A stretch of 64,000 bases of DNA from positions 1,178,001-1,242,000 of the forward strand of contig NZ_CP163435.1 in the NCBI RefSeq assembly GCF_041051975.1. The letters run 5' to 3'. A program made the position numbers and the translations under genes. This DNA is from Streptomyces sp. R21 (GTDB lineage: Bacteria > Actinomycetota > Actinomycetes > Streptomycetales > Streptomycetaceae). Of the stretch, positions 39,148-49,744 are shown piece after piece; positions within the stretch are counted from its first letter, which is position 1, and each line of letters begins with the position of its first letter. Under the pieces are notes generated by a model, which did no database searches, was not told where the DNA came from, and worked only from the letters and a program-made list of their open reading frames with translations.

Positions 39148-40833
39148 TCATCCCAGCGCCCACTGCTGGTTGCTGCTGCCGTTGCAGGTCCACAGCTCGG
39201 CGAGGGTTCCGTTGGCGGTGGCCCCTCCGGTGACGTCCAGGCACAGGCCGGACTGCGCGCCGGTGATCGTGCCGTTGGCGTTCAGCAGCCACTGTTGGTT
39301 GGTCTGGCCGTTGCACGACCAGATCTCCACCTTCGTCCCCGGCGTGGTCTGGTTGTTGTAGGCGTCGAGGCACATCTGGCCGCTGCCCGAGTAGACGGTG
39401 AGCTGGTTGGACGTGGAGTGCGTCCAGATCTGGTTGGCCCCGCCGTTGCAGCTCCAGATCTCCACCTGGGTGCCGGCGGTCTTGGCCGAGTTGGGTACGT
39501 CCAGACACTTGCCCGCGCCCACCGCGTGCAGCTCGCCGGTCACGGTGGACCCTCCGCCGCCGCCGGTGCCGCCCGCGACCCGGTACATCACCGTGCCGTG
39601 CGCCGGGACCGAGGCGCTGATCGTGCCCGAGGTGGTGGAGGACGCCCCCGACCACAGGTCGGTCAGGGTGTAGGCGGACGCCCCGGTCTTACCGATCGCG
39701 GACGCGTTGGTCGAGATGGTCGCCGTCGAGCCCGTCTCGTTGAACAGCGCCACCGACACGTCTCCGTTGGCCAGAGGCTTGGCCAGCACGTCCAGGCCGC
39801 CCGAGGACGACACCATGGTGCCCTGCTTGCCCAGGGAGTCCTGGTCGACCGCGATCACCCGGGAGTTGGTCAGCGTCGACAGGGTGTCCGCACTGGCCGA
39901 GGGGATGTTGGTGCCCGCGATGAGCGGCGCGGCCATCTCCGCCCAGAGGCTGAACTCGCTGCGGCTCTCGGTGGGCGTCATCGAGCCGTTGCCGACCTCC
40001 AGCATGTCGGGGTCGTTCCAGTGGCCGGGGCCGGCGTAGGAGGCAAGTCCCGCGTTGCTGTGGAAGATCGAGAGCATGCTGGAGAAGTTCGCGCTGATGT
40101 CCCCGGTGGTGCGCCAGCTGTTGCCCACGCCCGCGCCCCAGGTCCACACGTTCTCCTGGCCCCAGTTGCACAGGCTGTACAGGATCGGCCGGTTGGTTGC
40201 CGCCAGGGCGTCCCGCATCGCGGTGTACCGGGTCTGCCCGGGCACCCCGTTGTTGTTGCAGTTGTCGTACTTCAGATAGTCCACGCCCCACGACGCGAAC
40301 GACTGCGCGTCCGTGGTCTCGTGCCCCAGGCTGCCCGGATACCCGGCGCAGGTCGCGGTGCCCGCGTCCTCGTAGATCCCCAGCTTCAGCCCCAGTGAGT
40401 GCACGTAGTCCGCGGTGCCCTTGATGCCGTCGGGGAACTTGGCCGGGTCAGGCACCAGACGGCCGCCGGAATCACGGCTGTGGGTCATCCAGCAGTCGTC
40501 GATGTTGACGTACGAATAGCCCGCCGCCTGCATGCCGTTGGTGTGCATCGCCTGCGCGGTGGACTTGATCAGCGACTCGGAGACGTTGCAGCCGTACGCG
40601 TTCCAGTCGTTGAAGCCCATCTGCGGGGTCAGCGCGAGCCCGTTGCCGAGCGCGGCGGCGGGCTGCTCCGTACCGGAGGAGAGCGCGGCGGCGGATTGTG
40701 CCGTACCGACGGAGAGCAGGGGAGCGCCCACGATGAACAGCACGGCCGAGAAGGCGAGGGCCAGGGTTCTGCGCAGGGACAGCAACGACGGCAGCGGCCT
40801 GAGACGCCTGGCTCTCGCGGTGGTCGTGGGCAT
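39148..40833 (-). CDS. Secreted GH27 alpha-galactosidase (or beta-L-arabinopyranosidase) with CBM13
   Basis: A 561-residue secreted enzyme. Signal peptide within 1-50; GH27 domain from LALTPQMGFNDWNAYGC (67) to about 340, a C-terminal beta-sandwich, then a CBM13 (about 440-561). Nucleophile D190 (LKYDNC) and probable acid/base D245 (WRTTGDI) are present, as are IDDCW and WNDPDM. The intact DDCW motif fits alpha-galactosidase; some Streptomyces GH27 enzymes are beta-L-arabinopyranosidases, so specificity is open. 37 nt separate it from the GH54 gene upstream. The CBM13 is very like those of the GH54 proteins on either side. Confidence 0.93.
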   Translation of the reverse strand: MPTTTARARRLRPLPSLLSLRRTLALAFSAVLFIVGAPLLSVGTAQSAAALSSGTEQPAAALGNGLALTPQMGFNDWNAYGCNVSESLIKSTAQAMHTNGMQAAGYSYVNIDDCWMTHSRDSGGRLVPDPAKFPDGIKGTADYVHSLGLKLGIYEDAGTATCAGYPGSLGHETTDAQSFASWGVDYLKYDNCNNNGVPGQTRYTAMRDALAATNRPILYSLCNWGQENVWTWGAGVGNSWRTTGDISANFSSMLSIFHSNAGLASYAGPGHWNDPDMLEVGNGSMTPTESRSEFSLWAEMAAPLIAGTNIPSASADTLSTLTNSRVIAVDQDSLGKQGTMVSSSGGLDVLAKPLANGDVSVALFNETGSTATISTNASAIGKTGASAYTLTDLWSGASSTTSGTISASVPAHGTVMYRVAGGTGGGGGSTVTGELHAVGAGKCLDVPNSAKTAGTQVEIWSCNGGANQIWTHSTSNQLTVYSGSGQMCLDAYNNQTTPGTKVEIWSCNGQTNQQWLLNANGTITGAQSGLCLDVTGGATANGTLAELWTCNGSSNQQWALG

Positions 40834-40870
40834 AAGTCATCGACTCCTGAGCCGAGTTGGGAGCTGGGGG

Positions 40871-42376
40871 TCAGCGGTAGCCGGCGGCGGTGATGTTGGC
40901 CTGCACCGCGTTGTCGGTCGCGTCGGAGGGGTAGCCGGCGACCATGGCTCCCTCGTAGAAGGTGCCGGCGCTCAGGTTGGCGCCGCCGCCGGGCTTGCAG
41001 CAGTCGCCGCCGCTGCCCAGGACGATGGCCCCTTGCTTCTTCATGGGGCTGTATCCGCCGGGAAGCCCGCCGTCCCACAGGGTGGTCAGGCTCCCTGACT
41101 GGGAGTTGCCGCCCTTGAGGGCGAACCTCGACGTGCCGTTGTTCTTCAGCATCGCGGTGACGAACTTGTTGGGGAAGGCCCGCTGGTTGGTGTTCCAGGA
41201 CTGGCTGCCGCCGGAGTACAGACCCCATTCGAGGTCGGCCTGCACCCAGGGACCGCTTCCCGAGCAGCCGCCGAACCAGCACTCGGTGCCGAAGTTGATC
41301 GCGTCCATCGCTCCGGCGGCGTCGGCCTTCCGCGTCGTCTCGCTGTTGCCGTAGTCGAAGCAGCAGCCGTTGTTGACGTGAGTGCCGCTGGTGACCATGT
41401 ACGCCCCTTCGGGTGCGCTGCCGGTCGGCACGCCCGTCAGGTGGCCGTCGCGCCAGTAGCTGTTCCCGGGGTTGATGTACAGCGAGTACGCCTTGGTGCC
41501 CCCGGCGGTCAGCGACTCGGAGGTCGCCTTCGCGGGGCTGCTCTGGCTCGACCCGGGGACCTGGGCCGATCCCTGGTACCACAGGTCGTTGCCGTGTCCG
41601 GACTGGTCGCGGACGACCGTGATCACGCATGAGGTGCCCGCGCAGAACGAGTCCTGCGCGGCGGCGTCGGCGAAACCGCCGGGCGCCAGCACCCCGATGT
41701 CCCTGGTCGCGTTGTCCGAGGAGCGCCTGACCTGGTACAGGGAGCCGTTGTACGAGCCGTAGAGCGCCCGCACGGTGCTGTGTGCGGCCACGCACGGCGT
41801 ACCCCCGGCGGCGTAGATGTCGCACGGGCCCGACCCGCTGGGCGGGGGCGGAGGTGTCGATGTGGTCCACTTCTGATTGCTCTGGCCGTTGCAGGTCCAC
41901 AGGATGACCGCGGTGCCGTTGGCCGTGCCCGCCCCGTTCACGTCCAGGCAGAATCCGGAGGCGACACCGGTGACGGACCCGTCGGAGTTCTGTCGCCACA
42001 CCTGGGTCGGCCGCCCGTCGCACGGCCGGATGACCACCGGAGCTCCGGGAGCCGTCCGACTGTCGTAGGCGTCCACACACCGGGTGCCGTTCATCGTCCT
42101 CAGCTCACCGGCCGCCGTGGACTCGAACGCCTGGTTGGCCTGGTTGTTGCAGTCCCAGATCTCCAGCGCCGTGCCCGATGTGTCGACGTTGCCCTTGACG
42201 TCCAGGCACCGCCCCGACGCCGAGCTCACCAGGGCTGCCGCGGACGCCGGCGCCGACCAGGTCGGCGCGGACGCCAGCAGCATGGCCAGCAGAGCCATCA
42301 CGCTTACGGCGGCCGCCGCCGGTAGGCGTGGTGCACGAGCCGCGGTACTGCAGGGCGGAGCGGATGAAGGCTGCAT
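40871..42376 (-). CDS. Secreted GH54 alpha-L-arabinofuranosidase with N-terminal CBM13
   Basis: A 501-residue secreted enzyme with the reverse domain order of its two paralogues: signal peptide 1-47, CBM13 trefoil 48-172 (GRCLDVKGNVDTSGTALEIW, QSNQKWTT), a PPPPP linker, then GH54 from GPCDIYAAGG (183) to the C-terminus. Catalytic Glu (VQADLEWG) and Asp (SGGDCC) are present, though the conserved GGDNS is GGDCCKPGGG here, adding two cysteines beside the acid/base. The CC of GCCFDYG is kept. First gene of the seven-gene run; a 16-bp palindrome lies 53 nt upstream. Confidence 0.92.
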   Translation of the reverse strand: MQPSSAPPCSTAARAPRLPAAAAVSVMALLAMLLASAPTWSAPASAAALVSSASGRCLDVKGNVDTSGTALEIWDCNNQANQAFESTAAGELRTMNGTRCVDAYDSRTAPGAPVVIRPCDGRPTQVWRQNSDGSVTGVASGFCLDVNGAGTANGTAVILWTCNGQSNQKWTTSTPPPPPSGSGPCDIYAAGGTPCVAAHSTVRALYGSYNGSLYQVRRSSDNATRDIGVLAPGGFADAAAQDSFCAGTSCVITVVRDQSGHGNDLWYQGSAQVPGSSQSSPAKATSESLTAGGTKAYSLYINPGNSYWRDGHLTGVPTGSAPEGAYMVTSGTHVNNGCCFDYGNSETTRKADAAGAMDAINFGTECWFGGCSGSGPWVQADLEWGLYSGGSQSWNTNQRAFPNKFVTAMLKNNGTSRFALKGGNSQSGSLTTLWDGGLPGGYSPMKKQGAIVLGSGGDCCKPGGGANLSAGTFYEGAMVAGYPSDATDNAVQANITAAGYR

Positions 42377-42428
42377 TCTGTGTCCTCGGATATGCGGGGG
42401 GGGAAGCGGACGGAGAGTGCCGTGCCTG

Positions 42429-42444
42429 TCCGAACGGGTTCGGA
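42429..42444. promoter_or_regulatory. 16-bp palindrome upstream of the seven-gene enzyme run
   Basis: TCCGAAC-GG-GTTCGGA, perfect 7-bp arms with a 2-bp centre, 53-68 nt before the start of the GH54 gene. The 2-bp-centre format resembles LacI-type operators, but the arms differ from those at 12.6-13.9 kb. A TTGACA-like hexamer lies further upstream on the minus strand (42541-42546). The rest of the 359-bp gap holds only the terminator below. Confidence 0.45.
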
Positions 42445-42625
42445 ATGGGGGTCGACCGCTCCCGTCAGCGTGCCCGATGGCACCCACAGGGAACACTCAG
42501 ACATCCCATGTCGCATAGTGATCCCACAGGCACATCGCCGTGTCAATAGACATTTCTCCGCGACGAAGAACCCGATCCATCCCATGTATTGTTCCTGGTC
42601 AGGCCGCCGTGAGGGCATGCCGAAA

Positions 42626-42661
42626 CCCGCGTCCGGCGACGGCTGCCGTGCCGGACGCGGG
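42626..42661 (-). terminator. Stem-loop terminator after the GH10 gene
   Basis: A 12-bp perfect stem (CCCGCGTCCGGC and GCCGGACGCGGG, 12-nt loop) located 75 nt past the GH10 stop on the minus strand. It ends the four-gene run 49684-42736 and separates it from the next run. Confidence 0.75.
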
Positions 42662-42735
42662 GGTTCGTTCCCAGGGCTCCCGACCTGGACTTCGCAGCAA
42701 GTCCAGGAGCAGGAGCGGGCTGGGTGGCGATCACC

Positions 42736-44214
<1,479 letters not shown>

Positions 44215-44302
44215 TCATTCTCCTTGTGTGGGGACGGGGGATTCCGATCAGGGGGAGACACCGAACGCGAGACGCTGTTGCGGTGGTGCCGGGTCACGCG
44301 GC

Positions 44303-45442
44303 TCAGGAGACCGGCAGAGCGGTCCACTGCTGGTTGGCACCGCCGTTGCAGTCCCACAGGACCAGTTGCGTACCGTCGGTGGTGGACGCGCCGGGGTCGT
44401 CGAGGCAGCGGCCGGAGACCGGGTTGCGGTAGCCGCCGCTGTACGCCTGCCATTGCTGGTTGGCACCGCCGTTGCAGTCCCAGATCTCGACCTTGGTGCC
44501 GTTGGCGGTGCCGCGGCCGGTGGCGTCGAGGCACTTGCCGAGCGCCCGCAGGGTGCCGTCCGAGTGCGCGGACCACTGCTGCGCGTCGGAGTTGTTGCAG
44601 GACGAGATGTCCGCGGCGGTCCCGTTGGCGCTGTTGCCGCCGTTGACGTCCAGGCACTTCCCCGCGATCCCGGAGCGCACCTGTCCGCCCGCGGAGACCG
44701 GCGGCTTGATCCAGCCCGCCGCATCCGCGGCCTGGACCCCGGCGTTGAAGGCGTCCGCCATCTTGCGGAAGCCGTTGTCGTTGGGGTGCAGGGAGTCGGA
44801 CAGGTCCGCGCTGGTCAGCGCGCTCATGTCCACCAGGCGTACGTGCTTGCCGGCGGTCTGCGCGGCCTGGACGATTCCGGGGAGCTTGGCGTTGAACGCG
44901 GGCCGGTTGGCCTCCTCGGTGCCGCTGGTCGAGACGATCACGGTGCCGACGAGGACGGTCGCGTCGGGGGCGTCACGGGTGATCTGGTCGATGAGTGCGC
45001 GGAGCCGGTCGGGGGCGGTCGGGACCTGGAAGTTGCCGTTCAGGTCGTTGGTACCGATCTCCAGGGTGACCACGTTCGGGCGGTAACGGGCGAGCACGGA
45101 GTCCGCGATGCCCGCTATCTGGTCGATCCGCCAGCCGGAGTGGCCTTCGTTGTCCGGGTCGGACATGGTGCCGTTGCGGCCCGAGCCGACGAAGTCCAGG
45201 GCATGCCCCTCGGCCGCCAGCTGGTTTCCCAGGAAGCTCCGATAGCTGTTCCCGGACGGGCTGCCGACACCCCAGGTGATCGAGTCTCCCAGCGGCATCA
45301 GCCGCAAGGTGGCGGGCGCGGCGGCGGCCCGCGCGGCGGTCGACGATGCGTCGGTGCCGGTGGCGGCCGCTGCGGGCAATGCGGCGCCCACACCCAACGC
45401 AGCCGTCAGCGCTGCGGCCAAGGCTGTCGAGTACTTCTTCAT
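44303..45442 (-). CDS. Secreted SGNH esterase (CE3-like acetyl-xylan esterase) with CBM13
   Basis: A 379-residue secreted esterase. Signal peptide about 1-27. The SGNH/GDSL fold shows block I LMPLGDSITWG (S54), Gly-bearing FVGSGRNG, block III EIGTNDLNG and block V SLHPNDNG with catalytic Asp/His; this pattern matches CE3 acetyl-xylan esterases. A CBM13 (about 250-379) follows, with DAQQWSAH, ANQQWQA and ANQQWTA. Located 94 nt upstream of the GH10 xylanase gene in the same direction, so co-transcription and deacetylation of xylan are likely. The start has a weak AGGAACG-type site. Confidence 0.9.
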   Translation of the reverse strand: MKKYSTALAAALTAALGVGAALPAAAATGTDASSTAARAAAAPATLRLMPLGDSITWGVGSPSGNSYRSFLGNQLAAEGHALDFVGSGRNGTMSDPDNEGHSGWRIDQIAGIADSVLARYRPNVVTLEIGTNDLNGNFQVPTAPDRLRALIDQITRDAPDATVLVGTVIVSTSGTEEANRPAFNAKLPGIVQAAQTAGKHVRLVDMSALTSADLSDSLHPNDNGFRKMADAFNAGVQAADAAGWIKPPVSAGGQVRSGIAGKCLDVNGGNSANGTAADISSCNNSDAQQWSAHSDGTLRALGKCLDATGRGTANGTKVEIWDCNGGANQQWQAYSGGYRNPVSGRCLDDPGASTTDGTQLVLWDCNGGANQQWTALPVS

Positions 45443-45496
45443 CAGCGTTCCTCACTGGTGCGGGACAGTGGGTGTGGTCAACGAGCCGCGAGCCGG

Positions 45497-47947
45497 TCAG
45501 CGGGGTGTGAAGTCCTGGTTGGTGCCGGGGCCGTTCTTGCAGGGCCATTGGTCGAGCTGCTGGCCGAGATTGCTGCCGCCGCCGTAGACGTCCAGGCACA
45601 GGCCGCTGTTCTGGTTCTGGAAGGCGTAGGAGCCGTCGGACTGTTGGATCGGCAGCCACAGACTGCTGGACCCTCCGCCGGGAGCCTGCTGCACGATGTC
45701 GGGCGTACCGGCGGTCGTGGAGCCGCCCGATACCGCCACGACCTGCCCGGAGTTCTGCGCCTGTAGCTGTCCGTAGCCGCCGGAGGCGGGCACGAACTGG
45801 AACTGCTGGTTGCTCTGCCCGTTGCAGGTCCACTGGTCGATCGCGGCGCCGGCGCTGCCGGAGTTGCCGTACACGTCCATGCACAGGCTGTTGCTGCCGA
45901 TCACCAGCCGGTGGTAACCGGTGGGGAAGCCGCTGCCGCCGCCCGACGACTGGACGCCTGCCTGCTGGATGACCTGCTTCGCGCCCGTCGGCCAGTTGGT
46001 GCCGCTGACCTGGACGTTGCCGGTGAGGACGTTGTTGTGCGGAGGACCGGTGGCGACGTACGTGTTGCCGCCGTTGTACCAGTTGCCGGAGAAGGTGCTG
46101 TCGTCGGTGTGGTTGTTCGCGTTGGCATTGGTGAGCGCCCAGTTGCTGGCGTCCTGCACCACGTTGTTCGACACGGTCAGATAGCGGGAGCCCTCGTCGA
46201 GATACAGCGCGGTGGTGCGGTGGTTGTCGTACATGTAGTTGTTGGAGATCACCGAGCCGGGGTTCGCGGAGAGGTTGTAGATGCTGCCGCCGTCGAACAT
46301 CGCGTTCTTGGTGTCGAAGATCAGGTTGTAGGAGACGGTGTTGTTCTTCAGCGTCGTGGGAGTGCTGTAGATCGGCTGGTAGTTGTACGTGCCCCGGTTG
46401 ACGTAGTCCTGGCTGCCGCCCGGGTCGTTGGCGCCCCAGCCCCAGCCGATGTCGATCCCGTCGTAGGGAAGGTGGTCGCACTGGTTGTGGGTGATCGTCG
46501 CCTTGGTGACGTAGGTGGACAGGATGGCCGCGGTCTCTTTGTAGTCGGTGCCCACTCCGCTGACCCGGTTGTTGCTGATGACGATGTTCTGGTTGGTCAT
46601 CTGCGGGTTGCTCGGGTGGTGTGCGTCCGGCTGGATCCCGCCGACCTGGATGCCGCTTCCGGCGAGGTCGGTGAAGGTGTTGCCGGTGATGGTGACGCCG
46701 TTGGCGCCGAGTCCGGTGCCGGAGGCCGTGGCGACGCCGTCGTTGCCCACGCCCAGTCCGGCCTGCCCGAGTTCGGAGAACGTGTCGCCGGAGAACGTGA
46801 TGCCGGTGGCGGCGGAGACCTGTACGGCGGCGGGCATCTGCGCCCAGTGGTTACGGGTGGCCTCGAACTGCGTGCACCCCGACTTGCAGGTGCTCAGCCA
46901 GTTGGCGGGCATCGCGTAGGCACCGGTGATGTGTGCGCCGCTCTGCTGGTCCGCGTAGCCGTCGGATCCGCTCGGGCCGAGCCAGGAGGTTCCCGTGAAG
47001 CGGATGCCGGTGAACCCCAGGCCGGTCGCCGGTGAGCCGTAGCTGCCGCTGATCCCGAGCAGGCTCTGCAGCCGGGGCAGTTCGATGTCGAGGCTGCTCG
47101 GGTTCTGTCCCTGCTGGGCCCGGTAGTACAGGTCGCCGGTGGACGAGTCGAGGTACCACTGTCCCGCCTGCTTCAGGAACGCGTAGTTGTTCTCGAGGTA
47201 CATCGTTCCGCCGGCGAACGGCGCGTTGATGGTGTCGTAACCCCAGGAGTTGTTGTTCCACGCGGGCTGCTGCATGGTGATGGTTCTGCCGCTGATCGAC
47301 TGGACCGGCGCGTAACGGTCGGTGAAGGAGTTGAGGCTCTCGACTTCCATGTGGTTCTGGTCCGAGAGGCCGGCCAGGTAGTCGAGGGAGGAGTCGGTGA
47401 CGGTCAGGCCGGTCTGCGTGAAGGTGAACCCGGAGCGGGGCACCTGGATCGCCGCTCGCGGTGCCTCCTTGCCGTTCACGTACAACTGACGTGTGTTCAC
47501 ACCGCTGCCGACGTGGACCGACCAGATATTGTTGCCCTGATCATGAACCTGCCAACCTGATACCTGCTGGGCGCCGGTCACGACCGGCTGCTGCCCGGAC
47601 ATGGCCTGGTAGTTGATGGTGTGGCCGTTCTGACCGCCGTCGCCGGAGCCGAAGGCCAGCGGCTTGGACAGCCGATAGGTGCCACCGGCCAGGTAGACCA
47701 CGACGTCCGAATCGGCCGAGAGCTGGTGCGCGGGCTGCCGCGCCTGGTCGATGGTGGCGAACGGCTGCTGGGCGGTGCCGTCCCCGCCGGGGGCCGCCCC
47801 CGGCGCCACGTACAGGGCGGCGGCCGCCGCTTGAGGTTCGGCCGGTACGGCGCTCGCGGCCCCGGCCGTGGCCACGCTCCCGGCCAACAGAGCGAGAAGG
47901 CCTACGGGGACGGCCCAGAGGCCGCGGAGCACTCTGGCTCTGGACAT
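45497..47947 (-). CDS. Secreted right-handed beta-helix glycosidase (GH141-like) with CBM13
   Basis: An 816-residue secreted protein. Signal peptide about 1-31. The N-terminal part (ALYVAPGAAPGGDGTAQQPF, VVVYLAGGTYRL, RQLYVNGKEAPRA) is typical of GH141-type proteins; the middle is a parallel beta-helix with Asn-rich turns (ITGNTFTDLAGSGIQVGG, ISNNRVSGVG, VSNNVVQDASN). GH141 contains an alpha-L-fucosidase and a xylanase; GH120 or a pectate-lyase-like enzyme are alternatives. The CBM13 at about 680-816 is nearly identical to the one in the GH39-like enzyme at 35595. Upstream partner is GH54 (141 nt), downstream CE3 (54 nt). Confidence 0.8.
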   Translation of the reverse strand: MSRARVLRGLWAVPVGLLALLAGSVATAGAASAVPAEPQAAAAALYVAPGAAPGGDGTAQQPFATIDQARQPAHQLSADSDVVVYLAGGTYRLSKPLAFGSGDGGQNGHTINYQAMSGQQPVVTGAQQVSGWQVHDQGNNIWSVHVGSGVNTRQLYVNGKEAPRAAIQVPRSGFTFTQTGLTVTDSSLDYLAGLSDQNHMEVESLNSFTDRYAPVQSISGRTITMQQPAWNNNSWGYDTINAPFAGGTMYLENNYAFLKQAGQWYLDSSTGDLYYRAQQGQNPSSLDIELPRLQSLLGISGSYGSPATGLGFTGIRFTGTSWLGPSGSDGYADQQSGAHITGAYAMPANWLSTCKSGCTQFEATRNHWAQMPAAVQVSAATGITFSGDTFSELGQAGLGVGNDGVATASGTGLGANGVTITGNTFTDLAGSGIQVGGIQPDAHHPSNPQMTNQNIVISNNRVSGVGTDYKETAAILSTYVTKATITHNQCDHLPYDGIDIGWGWGANDPGGSQDYVNRGTYNYQPIYSTPTTLKNNTVSYNLIFDTKNAMFDGGSIYNLSANPGSVISNNYMYDNHRTTALYLDEGSRYLTVSNNVVQDASNWALTNANANNHTDDSTFSGNWYNGGNTYVATGPPHNNVLTGNVQVSGTNWPTGAKQVIQQAGVQSSGGGSGFPTGYHRLVIGSNSLCMDVYGNSGSAGAAIDQWTCNGQSNQQFQFVPASGGYGQLQAQNSGQVVAVSGGSTTAGTPDIVQQAPGGGSSSLWLPIQQSDGSYAFQNQNSGLCLDVYGGGSNLGQQLDQWPCKNGPGTNQDFTPR

Positions 47948-48088
47948 CGTGATCCTCCTGTGGTGACGCTGGGGCCCGGTGGTGTCAGGGGCGTGTGGCG
48001 TTCTTCGCCGTCGTGGCCGCCTGCATCCGGCGGCGGTGAGCCCCGTGGCCGGCGGTCAGCCGGGCCACGGGGCTGGAGCCCGTTCAGG

Positions 48089-49684
48089 TCAGCTGAGACT
48101 CCAGCGCTGGTTCGATCCGCCGTTGCACGACCAGAGTTCAGCCAGTGCGCCATTGGCTGTGGAGGCGCCGGTGACATCGAGGCAGAGCCCGGACTGCGTG
48201 CCGGTGACGGTGCCATCGGAGTTCACCTGCCACTGCTGGTTGGCCCCGCCGTTGCACGGCCAGGTCACCACCTTGGTACCGGCGGAGGTCTGGTTGTTGT
48301 ACGCGTCCAGGCACATCTGGCTGCTGCCGCTGTAGACGGTCAACTGGCCCGAGGACGTGCGGGTCCAGGTCTGGTTGGCGCCGCCGCTGCAGTCCCAGAT
48401 CTGCAGCTGTGTGCCGGCCGTGGTCGACGAGTTCGGCACGTCCAGGCACTTGCCCGCGCCCACCGCGTGCAGCGCACCGGTGCTCGTCCCGCCGGTGGAG
48501 TTGCTGTATCCGGCCGCGGTGATGTTGGCCTGGACCGCGTTCTCGGTGGCGTCCGACGGGTAGCCGGACGTCATCACGCCTTCGTAGAAGGTGCCTTGGG
48601 CGCCCTTGCTGTTGTCGCCGCCGATGCCCAGGATGATGGCGCCCTGCTTCCGCATCGGGTTGTAGCCCGAGACGTTGGGACGCACCCCGTCGTAGAAGGT
48701 GGACAGGCCGCCCGACTGGGCGTTGCCCCCACGGATCGCCCAGTGGTTCGGGCCACCCTTCACGATGGCGGTCGTATACCGGTAGTTGATGGTCGGGTCG
48801 TTCGCGTTGTAGTGCTGGTTGACGCCGGAGAACAGGCCGTTCTCCAGATCGGCCATGATCCAGGGGCCGTTGCCCGCACCGTAGCCCCAGACCTTGATGT
48901 TGCCGAAGTAGATGGCCTCCATGGTGCCGTTGCCGTCGTCGTTGCTGTCCGTCTCGGCGTTGCCGTAGTCGAAGCAGCAGCCGCCGTTGTAGTGCGTGCC
49001 GTCGAAGATCGCGTACATGCCCTCGGGGTTGTCCCCGGTCGCGATGCCGTTGGTGTGGTTGTTGCGGTAACCCGTGCCGGGCGCCACGAAGACGCCGTAG
49101 GCCTTGTGGCCTCCCACCGTGGTGGGCGCGGCGGTCGCGTTCGCGAGGTTGTCGGGGCCGCCCGCGGCGCCGCCGCCGGGCGCCTGGGTGAGGTTGTTGC
49201 TGCGCCCGGACTGGTCGTAGATGATCGTGATCAGGCAGGTCGTCCCCGAGCAGAACGAGTCCTGCGCGGCGGCGTCGGCGTACCCGCCCGCACTCAACAG
49301 GCCGATGTCCCGGGTGGCGTTGTCCGAGGCACGCCGGACCTGGTAGAGCGGCCCGTTGTACGAGGCGTACAGCGCTCGCGTCGTGCTGTGCGCCGCCACA
49401 CAGGGCGACCCCCCTGCCGCGTAGATGTCGCACGGGCCGGACGTGGCGGCCCGGGCGGTGCCGGCCGTGGCCGTGGCGCCGACCAGCGCGCCGGCGACGA
49501 GCACGGCTGCGGCCCCCGCCCGGGCGAACGTATTCGCCCGGGAGCTGCGGGAGCGCTCCCACGAACGGACAGGTGCCTGATCAGGCACGTTTTCCGACCT
49601 GCCACGGCGGCGTACCGCCGCGAGCAGCCGTCGGACGCCACCGCGTCCTGACAGCGGGCGGCGTCTTGCACGTGTGGTTCCCAT
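48089..49684 (-). CDS. Secreted GH54 alpha-L-arabinofuranosidase with CBM13 (third paralogue)
   Basis: A 531-residue secreted enzyme closely resembling the GH54 at 37562. A long basic N-region precedes the hydrophobic core (FARAGAAAVLVAGALVGATA, about 53-72). GH54 runs from GPCDIYAAGG (83) to about 405, with catalytic IMADLENG and IGGDNS and the vicinal CC in GGCCFDYG. A CBM13 (410-531) follows. ATG 49684 has an AGGGAG site; GTG inside the N-region (codon 33) is possible and would place a 16-bp palindrome next to the start. First gene of the four-gene run with the GH141-like, CE3 and GH10 genes. Confidence 0.92.
   Translation of the reverse strand: MGTTRARRRPLSGRGGVRRLLAAVRRRGRSENVPDQAPVRSWERSRSSRANTFARAGAAAVLVAGALVGATATAGTARAATSGPCDIYAAGGSPCVAAHSTTRALYASYNGPLYQVRRASDNATRDIGLLSAGGYADAAAQDSFCSGTTCLITIIYDQSGRSNNLTQAPGGGAAGGPDNLANATAAPTTVGGHKAYGVFVAPGTGYRNNHTNGIATGDNPEGMYAIFDGTHYNGGCCFDYGNAETDSNDDGNGTMEAIYFGNIKVWGYGAGNGPWIMADLENGLFSGVNQHYNANDPTINYRYTTAIVKGGPNHWAIRGGNAQSGGLSTFYDGVRPNVSGYNPMRKQGAIILGIGGDNSKGAQGTFYEGVMTSGYPSDATENAVQANITAAGYSNSTGGTSTGALHAVGAGKCLDVPNSSTTAGTQLQIWDCSGGANQTWTRTSSGQLTVYSGSSQMCLDAYNNQTSAGTKVVTWPCNGGANQQWQVNSDGTVTGTQSGLCLDVTGASTANGALAELWSCNGGSNQRWSLS
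49549..49588. promoter_or_regulatory. CebR-type box and 16-bp palindrome inside the GH54 5' end
   Basis: GGGAGCGCTCCC at 49549-49560 (followed by A) is a CebR-box core, and GTGCCTGATCAGGCAC at 49573-49588 is a perfect 16-bp palindrome. Both lie within the first 45 codons of the GH54 gene. They may be regulatory roadblocks or chance within coding DNA; the CebR core is identical to the sites before the GH12 and GH48 cellulases. Confidence 0.4.
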
Positions 49685-49744
49685 CTCATCTCCCTACCGT
49701 GCCGGCGCGACCGAGTCGGGTTGTGTGGGTGGCGCCGGTGAACC

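Noticed and set aside
42517..42546. TTGACA-like hexamer (minus strand, 42546-42541) as promoter of the seven-gene run
   Set aside because: No convincing -10 hexamer at the proper distance; kept only as a remark under the palindrome.
47621..49651. Plus-strand frame of 676 codons opposite the third GH54 gene
   Set aside because: Arg/Gly/Val-rich shadow; GH54 catalytic residues are on the minus strand.
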